DNA from: Nepenthes gracilis
Taxonomy: Eukaryota > Streptophyta > Magnoliopsida > Caryophyllales > Nepenthaceae
Length of the DNA: 64,000 nt
Assembly: GCA_033239525.1 (NCBI GenBank)
Contig: BSYO01000004.1
Location: forward strand, 23,722,037-23,786,036
Direction of reading: 5' to 3'
Part shown: positions 38,601 through 50,600 of the stretch, one piece after another
How positions within the stretch are numbered: position 1 is the first letter of the stretch
Layout of the letters: the number at the start of each line of letters is the position of its first letter
Program-made: the position numbers and the translations under genes
Notes under the pieces: model-generated
Seen by the model: only the letters and a program-made list of their open reading frames with translations
Told to the model about the DNA's origin: nothing
Databases searched by the model: none

Positions 38601-41600
38601 TACATAAAAGCAATGTAAGATGACCCACTCACAAGCAGAAGAGGATCTAAGATATATGAATGCGTAATGAGGGATATGTTCATCCAAAACCCCAAGATGA
38701 TATAAAGGCCATAGAAAGTCCCAGTACACTAATTAGTGAAGCAAAATACAGCAACCCTTATTTCCTTTTTTCGGGGGACGGGGAACAATTTGTGCAGCCA
38801 ATCTTAAAGTAGCCGCAGGTTGTAATGACATCACATCCAGATTATAAGTTGACAGTACAGAAAGAACAGAAATGGATCAAACTAGAGTAGTAATAATACA
38901 AGCATATTTCCGAATCCATCAGCAACTTTGCAACCAGCCATCAGAAATGGTGCTTTTTTGTCCTTGTGAACCTACAAAAGGAGAGAAATACTTGAAAAAT
39001 ATCAGCTTTACAATTAAGGAATTAATTCAGAAATTTGTTAAACCAGCTTACAATCTTGCTTTCTCCAGTCATGCTAGATTCATCAATTGCAAGGGAGTGA
39101 CCAGATATAAGGATGCCATCAGCTGGGACCTAGGTGAAAAAAAGTAACAATTCAAGATAACATTGAATAACAACACTGCATTGAGCAACATCAAATGTAC
39201 TCACCTGGTCACCAATTTTAAGAGGTACTACATCACCAACAACGATATCAAATATCGAAATCTTCTCTCTTCTACCATCTCTGATGACCTGCCCTTACAA
39301 ACACAGTGCACACTAATTGCTCAACAACAACAAAAATGAATGATAATTAATACAACCGACCCATGTAAGGAAGCACAAACCTCTAATTGTATATTCTGCT
39401 TCTCTTCATTCAAGTTTTCAAACTGGAGAGACTGTTTATAATCACTGATGGCTATAGAACCAAAAGATAGAGTACAATTAAAATATGCCCCTAGAAAAGG
39501 GGCAACAAAATTTTCACAAAAAAACATTTGAAGGAAGAAGCCAGTCAACTGACAAACAAATAATATAGAGGACTTGTGATCAAGCATATTCATCACCCTC
39601 CAAGAACACTATGCTGTTGCTAGAGGAGATGCTTGCTGGTTTAAGGATGGACATAGACCTTATATGATACTGAGCAAATGGCCAGGTGATGTAATATCCC
39701 GAATTTTTTGTTCGGATTAAATTAACATTAATAATAATTTTGGGCAAATTGGACGTGACAAAATTAATTAGATATTGAAAAATTTTGGGAAGATGTTTGG
39801 ATCGGTTGGGCTGGTGCCCGGGGTGTGCCCATGTTGTCGCCCAAATATTGATTCGGATTTTGGAATAAAAAAAAACGAAAATGGAATATACATAATATAT
39901 ATAATAATAATAATATAATATATATATATATATTATTAAAAATGAAAAAAAAAAGAGAACTGAAAAAAAAAAACCAGAAGATAAGGATGGGGAACAATGC
40001 AGCAGTGGAGGATCGGGGGAAGAGAGAGAAGCTCAGGGAAGGAGAGGGTTTTGAGCGCCATTGTTCACGGCGCGCGGCGGAGGAGAGAAGAGGGAGGCGG
40101 CAGCCGCGCGAGGAGGAAGGTAAGGGTTCGCCGGCGACTGCGGCGGTGAAGTGCAGTGAGGAGCCGCGATGGCGCGTAGTTGAGGGTTGCGCAAGAGAGA
40201 GAGATTAGCTGAGACGGGGAAATCGCGAAGCCATTATAGGCGCAGCGAGGAAGAGGAAGCAGCGGCGTTGGTGTTGGACGGCGAAGTCAGCGCGGTACCT
40301 TGGTTGTCGGTGGCAAGAAGTGAATTGGTGTTGGTGCGGTGAGGGGAAGCCATCGAAGCCGACGGGGTTGTTGGCGGTTCCAATAGTGGTGGCGATCGGA
40401 TGTGTTGCTGGGGTGATCGGCGACGATCAGCGGTGGTGCGCCGGTGACCGGCGTCGGCTGTGGTGTGTGTGGCTGGGTGCAGAGCTGCGCAGAAAAGGAG
40501 AGGAGAGCCCAGGTGAGTTGTAGTGCACGGCAGTGAAGGAGGAAGCTCGGGTTGCCGGGCAGTTCGTGCGGCAGTGGGGTTGAGGCACACAATTTGGTAC
40601 TTCGGAGCCTCCATTCTTCAGATCTGCAAAGTATGAAGTCCAGACAAGTATCTGTAAACCCCCTCTTTGGTCTAGATTAGCATCTGATGTATTTTAAATA
40701 CTGTCTGGAATTTTTATTAATATGTATGAATTTTTGTACACCCATTTATTTATTTTGGACATGCATGTGTAGTTCATTGGATGTTTTGGGGATTGTTGGA
40801 TTGGGTTTTATGATTTTGGAGAGTTTAAAATTTTTCTGAAAGTCCGAATAATTTATTGGATACCGTATATTTTTATATTAATATATTTGTATAAAAATGA
40901 GCATAAAACTTTGCATAGGCCGTGCAGTCACATGCACGTGCCAGGTTATGGTCACTACATTTGGATTCGAATTATTGAATTCTGGCCAGCTCCCAACGGA
41001 GAGATTATTTTGTTATTTGGAAATCTCTTTCCGCCGTCAAGAAAGGCTTTGACTAGTGACCTTTCCTATTTAGATAATTTGACTTGACATTATAATATAT
41101 TCAGACGTCCTAATATATTTGACAAGTTTGAGGAATGCACCCAAAATTGCGGGTGGCAAAACATAGTGAGCAACCTTATTTATGGGCATACAGTACATGA
41201 ATTTTGGCCGAAGGTTACCGGGATTATGTGTAACCCCTTCCTCAAATTGGTTTTTAAATAATTAGAACTCAAATTTGATGCATAATTTGTATTTTTACAT
41301 TAATTGGTATTGGACTTTGATTTGGATATGGATTTTTGGACTTAGATTTGAGATTCGCCGTTTTTTGCCTATAATTGGGTTTGGTATGTCTCGTACAAAT
41401 GATTTTGATTATATATTTTGATATGGACCTTTGGAATATCCACAGCGGTGCTACTTCGATCTCTGCGCACATTATTGAATTATCCGGCTATCGAGTTCTG
41501 CCTCAGATCACAAGCTGATTGGGCATTGGATTTGGACTTGGACTCGGACTCTGATTGACATCGGCTTTGGAATTGGTCCGGATCACCTCTGTTTTGGTTA

Positions 41601-44600
41601 TATATATATCTACGTCCCGACGAGGACTATTTTCGAAATTTGGACATTTGTTTGGATTTGGATATTTGATTTGAGTACGAGACTACCATTGGATTTTGAA
41701 ATTTGGATATTGGATTTCGGTTGAATTTCTCTTAGTGGCGATTTGGATTTATTCTGAAATTTGATTGGATTTTCATCCATTTGACATTTCCTCTGATTTA
41801 TTGGACTCCTTTTGATTAAATATGATACTTGTTGGGTATTAGGCTCATTTTTCTGTTTTGTCCCTTCAGAGTAGAAGCTTCAGATGCAGTACAGGAGTAA
41901 AGACGTAATCGGTCAGATATTCATCCGATTTGGTGAATTTCAGTTTTATTATGGTTTATATTGATATTTGAAGTATCTGGATTATGGAATTGGCTGGATA
42001 TGAGCTTATTGTTATATTTCGGGAATAGTTTGAATATCATGTTATATTTGATTATGATTGTTAGGTCGGATTATTACCTCCCTTACGATGATTGTAGAGC
42101 AGATCGTATTTATATTATCCGAATGGTTGTTCGATGAGGTCCTGTGAGGATTTTAATTTTGTTGAGTTGTATATTTTGGTTTGTCACACCCGGATTTTGG
42201 GACTTAGTATTATTCGTTTAAAATTATTTGGGATTTTAGATTTTAGAAATTATAATTAATTATTTAAATTGACCTGCTTGGTTCGGGTTCGTGACAGGTG
42301 ATATACCTCTTTACGGTGTCAAATGCTCTCTAGAAAACAATAAATTAATTGACAATAGAACTAACAAATATCACCTAGGCAGTGCACTCAACCAGTAACT
42401 ATCCTCAGCTAAATCAACTCTTTCACACCTTTTCTAAGTGAAAGAGAACAATACTTCATACCTTAGCCCTATCTATCTCTTCACACCAGGCCCTGATTTT
42501 GAACTTCTCATTCATTATGTCTCTCTTACCCTTTGTGGAATACATCATTAAAAAAAAGCCGACAAACAAATATTATTTAGCAAAAAGAGCACAAAAATCA
42601 ATACCAATACCTGTAACAAATATCACGAGAAGCAAAGCAAGAGTGATGCTGCCCCCATCATACCATCCTTCCTTGAGACCCTAAGAGCAAGAATTAAAAC
42701 ACAAAAACTCAGTAAATAGTGAAAAGAATTTAGATTTCTTAGCCAGGGTTGCCACGAAATTCCAGGCACAAGCACCTTCATTGACGTCCATGAAGGCTTT
42801 TTAACATTAACATAATACGGAAAATTTACAAGGTTTCCTTTTTCTTGCAAAAGTGATGGCAGTCTATCATTAGATGAGCACGAGCTCTTATTGAACTCCC
42901 CCAGCTCCAACCACCGCCAATAAAACACAAAACCGAAATTTAGCACAACTTTTTTCACATACATTGTTAAGTAAAATCAATAAATGTTTTTATTGATGGA
43001 TAATGTTGTGTTCCATCTCACATCGTAATTAAATGTACAAGGAGGCCATATGTGACGTAATAAACAACAAGAGTCCTTTCCTTTTCTTCTGCCTAAGTGA
43101 ACTCAAAGGGCATAAAGTGGCTTGATTGCTTGGTGTAGCCTCTTTAGGCTCAGGGTGTGACATGAAGTAAAATCAAAATGCATCTTCTTATTTAGAAGTG
43201 ATCCTGAAATAGTCCTACACTGCTACTGGAAGTTCATCGCATACAAAATATCTCCTCATATGCAAGACCATTCCTTTATACTTTATCTATGACCTTTTAC
43301 TTTCTGTTCCCTCACAGCTAATGCAACAGGTTTAAAAAGATGACCTGCAGACCATGTCGATGCCACACAGTAAAGGTAATTATAATGAGTACTGTAGTTA
43401 TAAAAGGATAGTACTACTCATAGAACAGCATAAACAATGAAGGCACAACTTTAAGGAGTAAGATTTCCAAGATTACCACAGTTTTTATCCCAAATGCTAG
43501 TGATGCAATTGCAGCTACAGCTAAGATGATGAGTGTTAAATCTTGCCAAGCATCCCAAAGAAAGGTCTGCAAGACAAATAGCCACAACAATCATCACTTG
43601 ATGAAAAATAATAACTCTGAAGTACACTTAAGAAAACAGTACATAGTACATACAAAGAAACCCTTTCCTTTCTTGCGGGGATATGTATTTGATCCAAATG
43701 CATTTTTTCTATCTACAAGATCTGCATCTGCCCCAGATATTCCTGTCTCCAGGTTTGTTTTCAGCAAGCCTGCTAACCCTTTAAGCTGAAACACACAACA
43801 TTTGAAATAGGAAACTCAAAAAACATAGAATGCATTGTAGAAGAAATCATGCCATATACTTACACCCCCATGTTGATCTAGAGCAAAAAAATCACGATCC
43901 CTGGTCATTGAAGCAAGCTGTTCAAGTTCAATCCCATAATCATCGGTTGAAGGTAGTGCAGACGCACCAAACACTGAATGTAATTGTGAAACATTAAAAA
44001 AAAAGAAAAGAAAAGGAAAAAGAAGAAGGCAATAACGAGCAGCCTATTAACATAAGAGCAAAATATTACAAAAAGAAAAGATCCACCTTTGACAAGCCCG
44101 TAACCCACAGTAAAATACAAATCTACTTTTGCATTAGTTATCTGAATTGTACTGTAAACCAATATCATCTCTTTATATCAAAATAAGCTATCAGTATGAA
44201 GAATCTCGGAAGTAAAAGTAGGCAGGAAATTTCCAGAGACTTACCAATTTCTTGTTGCCCAGCCAATTTAAAAAGCAATGCTGCCTAATGGAACATACCA
44301 ATTGCAAATTAGATGTTCCAAGGAAATTAAGTTCAAGTACAGAAAACAAAATGGGCAACCACCACAAAAATCTTACTCTAATGACTTGTGCATGTGATCT
44401 GATCATCCTCCTCCTTTGCTCTTTTCCTTCCGCTTTCTTCAAATCCAGTGTGTACCGGAATCGACGGGAAGCATTTAGCACCAGGGCTGCTTGCTGAAAG
44501 GATCAAAAATTTTGGTATTGTATGTCATTGTCTGCTTCAAAATGTCAATCACTCATCCAAATGATAAAGTCTAATCAGTGTATTCAAAACACGGCACGGC

Positions 44601-47600
44601 AAGGAACAAATGCATGACAAAAGTGTAAGCAAAAAACATATTCTGGACACTCCTCTAACAGGTTCAACGTTCACAATAAGTGGTTCTTGACATTGTATCA
44701 AAGTTTCTTTGACCGATGTCTAGAATTCAAATCCTAGTAGCCCCTTGTCAAAGTTACAATTCAGCACATGCTAAGGGTAGGCTTATGCTAAATTTAGACT
44801 TCAGACCCTCTTGGGCATTTGCATGAAAGGGCATTGTACAATATAAACCTATTCTTGGCTGCATACCACACTACTTAAGCTTTTGGAATGAGTGATACCA
44901 CAATAAAATTTTATGTATACGATCAAATGCTTATGCTCTCAATGTTAAAAGCTGGACTAGCCAGCACAAAATTTGTTTCCACAAGACATAATGATAGCTT
45001 AAGTACTTAGGGCCTATTTGGCTTTACTTTTGGTACAACTTTCGGAAAAAATTATAAAATAGATTCTTCCGCAAAGCTTTTTGTAAAGAATTGATTAAGG
45101 TTCCCCATAAATTGCTTTGGATTTTATACAAGTTCCAATTCAGAACATTTTTGAAAACACCCCAAAATCGCTTTTCAAAATCAATTTCAAGCACCCTTCT
45201 AGTTCCATGAAGAGAGAACCCATGAAGCACTTCTCATTATCAAAGACTCAGAGAAAATTTCTCAACCACATTGCAGCCCCAAAATACCATCTTTCTTTCT
45301 TCCTTCCCATCAATAAACTGCATAAATTCCAAGAATCCCATGATACTGATGTCAAAACTGTGGAGTACAGATTCTGATTTGCTTGTTTAAAAAAGAGGGC
45401 AATCCAATTCACAATATTCCCATATCGTGGAATTTGACAAAGGTTAGATGTACATAGAATTATCCTTGATTAATTAATATACTGTGGAAATCAACTACCA
45501 AAAAACTCACAATCAAGTTCACAGAAGCACATTTGTTGGACAAAAAGTGAAGCCAAAGGGAAACGAGCATTAACCATGGTTGAAAATATCAGCCGATTCA
45601 TCTCGATATTGGAAATATTTATCGTGATATGTGCCATGATGGTAACATATTGCAATATCTCACCCAATATATTCGACCAAAATTTTTTTACAAAAAACAA
45701 CCTTCAATTATTAAAGTATTTCTCCACACTTTCCAAGATCACTCATAGTTTTCCCACTCATCATCCACACGGGTAGATGCCAGAGAGCTTACGATGGAAA
45801 GAAAGGGGCAAAGGTAGTTCTTCTTCCTCTTCAAATTTTTCTCAATTTCTTCTTTCTTCAAATTAAATACAAATTATTCAAATATACACCTTAATCCTAT
45901 AATTTTAAATATTTTTAACATTCCAAATTCTCATATTTTTGTCGTAAATTTGAGGTTATTTGTGAAATTGTTTGAGAATGAAAAAAAGTAAATTGTTGTT
46001 TTAAATCAGTTTTCTTATTGTTATTGCTTGATTTAAACAAATCTCTTAAAAATTTTCAAGCTCGAAATGAGATCTAAGATTTTATTTTGAAAATCCTAAA
46101 ATTACATCTAAGATAAATTTCAAGATCTATTCAAATTTATATCTAAAATTTATAAATCTATGTTGTAAAAATTTAATTTGCACATTTTTGTGGTGAATAG
46201 TGAATTTTTAGATTTTTTTATCATTTTGTTAATTATTTTTCGAAAACAATTTATTAGATAAAGCTACAATATTGTGGGTAATACCAGTTATTTATAAATT
46301 TTAGCACTTTTTATTTAAATTTCTGGCTTATTATTTTTTTTTTTATTAAAAAACAAATCTAATTAATTTTATACCTAAAATTCATAGATCTATAGTATAA
46401 AAGATTAATTCAGCAAATTTTTATATTGAAAAATGATTTTTTTTCATTTTTCTAAAAAAATATTTATTTAAAAAAACTTCTTAAAGATTCATTATTAAAT
46501 AAAGTTATTGTTGCATTCTCGGATTTGGATTGTGATACGAATAGGAAGATACTAAATTTTGTCCGTCGAGTGTCAAATATGTTCGGTCTCTGTATGCTCT
46601 TAATCTGAATCCTGTGTAACACAAAAAATCACAATCAAAAAATTGGCGGGATTCACTCCCCGTTATATCTTCCGACATTCAAGTCAATATCGTCCTTATT
46701 TTAAAAAGGAGAAAAAGTGGATGTCAATTTAAATGGAATGCGAATAAATTATTTGTATTTGTCAGGGGAGTTGCACTTTTTTAGAAAGCATCTCAGTATC
46801 AGAGAGGCAGCGCTAGACAGTTCTTTTTCTTCTCCCAAAAAATTGTCCTCCTCTTGTTGGAGAGAAGAAGTCTTTATTGGAGTTACGACGCAGTTGACTT
46901 TTCCTGTCAATTGCCTAAAAAACCAACTAGCGAATAAGACTATGCCCAGGCGACACTTACGATTGGCATTCGAAGCCGTTTAGATAAGAATGGAAAACTA
47001 CCTAGGCAACTGACATTAATTTTCCCTTTATTCAAGTCGTCGGTTGAATCCTTAATTTGGGCTCAATGAGAATATTGGGCCCCCAAACTTCATGGGCTGA
47101 ATACGTGATATGGGTTTTTCATATTTAACCACCGGTAACGATACCCATTATTAGCTCCCCATACCAGGACGCCTGAAACTCAGCCATTTGATATGATGTC
47201 TAAAGACAATCTTTTCCCAAACCCATGCTCTTAATCTGATAAATGGCAATAGCTATCTTGAGGACTTGCTCTTAGTCTGATGGCTGAGAGCATCTGTCCA
47301 AGGACTTACACTTAATTCGATGGCTAACAGCATTTGTCCGAGGACTTATACTTAGTCCGATGGCTAACAGCATCTATTCGAGGACTTACACTTAGTCCAA
47401 TGATTGACAGCATTTGTCCGAGGACTTACACTTAGTCTGATGGCTAACAACATCTATCCGAGGACTTATACTTAGTCCGATGGCTAACAGCATTTGTCTG
47501 AGGATTTTCACTTAGACCGATGGCTTTGATGCGCGCCCCCAACAGATGCATTAAATGCAAGTCCCTTCAATTGTGACGTCACCATGGAAATGTAACAACC

Positions 47601-50600
47601 ATCACTGTTCCATGACCTGTGAGAGGCTAACATGTGCCTTGGCCATGATGATGAGGTGTGTCTTTTCAATTTCTCCGCCGTTTAAATTAATCCCTCATAT
47701 TTATTGGGATTAATTTTGATTATTGCTTCCCTCTCTCTCGAACGCTTCAATCTTCATTTTAGATTTCATTCTTCTTCCTTCCCAAATCATCCTGCAATGG
47801 CTCCCGAAGTGAAAGATATTCACTCCACTCTTTCCCATGATGAAGTTGAAACCATTCGTGCTAGGTATAGGATACCGAGCATGACAGTGTTTTTGTTGCT
47901 TGGCGCTGATGATAGGGCATGCACCCTTCCAAATGGGTCTGTCACTGTGTACGAAGTTCACCTAAAGGGGGTCTTCGTTATCCCATGGCGCTGGAGCTTT
48001 ATCTAATCATGAAAGCTTTGCAAGTTCTAGTGGCCAGGTTACAACTTAATGCTGTGAGGTATTTGCTTTCTCTTTGTGTTTTTGCACGTTGTCATAGCCG
48101 AGTTTTGGATATTACAATTGTAAAGGTTATTTTGAAATTTTCTCATGGGCTAGATTGGATTGTAATTTTCCCTTACCCAGAATTTGATATAAGTTGAGGG
48201 AACCCAAATTCCACCAAGAGATGAAAAAATAAGTATTTCTTTCTTGTTGTCCGCCCTGAATGGGGTATATCAAATAAATCGGGTAACGTAGAGTCAAATT
48301 TTTGCGCTGAAGCATCTAAACAAGAGAAGGAAGCGGTGAAGGAATTCACCGACTTGATTAGGGCTAACTTCGGTTCTTTTAATGAGAATAAAAAGAACCG
48401 ATGGTTGACGAATGAGGCCTTTGAAAAGGCCAAATGGGAACCTCAGCTTGAGGGTTCAGGGTTATCGATATTTCTCTAGCAAAGAAGAAGAAGAAGTTGA
48501 AGAGAAAAGAAAAGCCACTGAAAATTAGCAAACTGTCCGATAAAGAAGCAAAAAGTTATCGGATGAAAACATCTAAGCGGCCGAAGACTACCACAGACTC
48601 TGCCTCCTTTGATGACGATGAAGCCGTCATCGGCCAATTAGTGAGGTGGACAAGATCATTAGGAATGGCCTCGTTTTAGCATGCTGAGGCGGTCGAGCCT
48701 TCAATGCTTAGTGAATCTGTTGCTCATCCTCCTGTGACTAAGGGCATAGATGTGGTGTCACTCGTCGTCAATTCATCTTTTGAGGAGCCCATGCTTGACC
48801 TTCAGACTCTTTTCTGAAGAGATCTCGGATTGGATTGCTGATAATTTAGCCGAGGATGTAACTAAAAATCCGATCGAGGAGGCAATTGAAGCTTCGGCCA
48901 AAGTTGTTGAGGCCGAGGACTTAATGAGGGCTACTAAGGTGCCTAGTTCCAAGCTCCCTTTGTCCGAGGTCTCTCAGGATGCCGTGGCCATTAGTGATAT
49001 AGAAAGATCTAGGACATCCTCTAAGGTTCAGGTTGAGACTGGGACCAAGGTATTCATAGAAACAGTTGAGCCCTCAGTCTCTAATGTTCCAAAAGTGGCT
49101 CCTAAATCTGAGGCTGTTATTAGATTATCTGAGGCTGAAGAGGTGGCTATTGGGGTGGATACTGTATAGTTGACAGAGCATTTGCACTCTGAAGCCCAAA
49201 GAGGAGAAAGCTCATCATCAGGGATTTCTTCTCTATCCAAGGTATTTTATCCAGAATGAACATGGTTCTATCATTTCTTCTTTGACTAACATTCTGCCGA
49301 CATATTCTTCCTCTTTTTTTCTAAAGCTAAGGGATTTGATCGGTCAACGTTCTCCAATAATCAATCAAATTGCCAAGTCTCATGTGAATGTGGAAATATT
49401 ACAGGCTTCAAAAAAACGCGCCAACCGTCTTGAGCATGAATTGGCTGAGTCTAAACTTAAAGTCTCCTCCCTAGAGGATTTATTGAAGGACCAGCTGCAT
49501 CAGTATTCCCTTCTCAGAAATAGGAACCTTCAACTTGAGGATGAGGATGAGCTCAGAACCTCTGTTAAGACCGAGGACATCAAACTAGCATTGGAACGAA
49601 AGTACTGGGATAGCATCAAACTCTACAGGAGCATAATAAGGCTTATGATTCCGAAGTTTCCTCTTTCTTTATTTCATCTGAGGAATGCTAGTGTCTAATG
49701 AAAAGCAGATTTGATTGGCTGTCCTAAAGAGGATGACGTTCTTAACTCTCCTTTGCCAGGATCTTCTAAACCTTAAAACTTTTTTTTACTTGTAATTATT
49801 TCTCAATAAATGAAGATTATTCCTTCTTCAAATGATGCCTTCTCTCTTTTTATCTTGGTTCACGTGAGTATGTGCTGGTTAGCCAAACACTTTAGATGTT
49901 AGACCGTAAATATTACTGTTATAGTTAACTCACGACTTCAGCTCCTCGGATTGACCGATGAATGTTAAAGTATTCGTGTGTTTAACTTAAGCTTTTCTAA
50001 GACCATGTTCAGCTAACGATGTTATCTCAAAGGTCTTTACATGCGTACTTTTAAGTAAGCCCCTAAGTTTTTCAATTTTCAGCCGCATTTGGACCACTCG
50101 ATATTATAACCAAGTTTTAACTACCAACCTCGTGTGGGTCGCTCAGTTACGTAACTAAATTTCTTGACAACTAAGTTGTTTATAATACAAGTGAACAAAA
50201 TTCACTTGACTTAATGGCAGCCTAGGTTATGGAATTTCATGAAATGATACGCAAGAATTCAAATGAATGTACAACAAAGAATAAACAAATAAACGAAAGT
50301 TATCTTATTAATTAAACATGATACAAGCACTCTAACTTATGCAACTAACCTTACCTAGCTACATGCATAATTACTGATTAATATTTTTGAGGTAAGAGGT
50401 GTAACAATTTCGAGGGACTTCCCAAATTGTATGCCCCATTCCGAAGGATGGCTCAGACTAGGAATGACCCCTCCCAAGTAGGGAAAAGCTTATTCCGGTC
50501 GGTATTTTTGCCAGTTGCTTCAATACTTCGCAATACTAGGTCCCCCACTTTGAATTAGCGTGCTTTCACCTTCTTGTTATAATATCTGACAACCCTCTGT

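Larger units (their letters stand above)
44494..46508. other. ACA9 intron 1, left part
   Basis: No exon here. At 45009-45200 a MITE-like start (GGGCCTATTTGGCTTTACTT) is visible without a matching right end. From about 46050 the DNA becomes an AT-rich array related to 57047-57660, described separately. This intron continues to 60942. Confidence 0.5.

Noticed and set aside
40234..40614. Overlapping GC-rich open frames in ACA9 intron 7
   Set aside because: Low-complexity Pro/Ala/Thr/Ser composition on both strands, located inside a solo LTR with clear ends. No family is recognised.
45009..45200. MITE candidate starting GGGCCTATTTGGCTTTAC
   Set aside because: Only the left end is visible. No inverted right end or target duplication could be found.
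47257..47529. Possible CRISPR-like array
   Set aside because: The repeats are directly contiguous 40-bp units with no unique spacers, in a eukaryotic retrotransposon.
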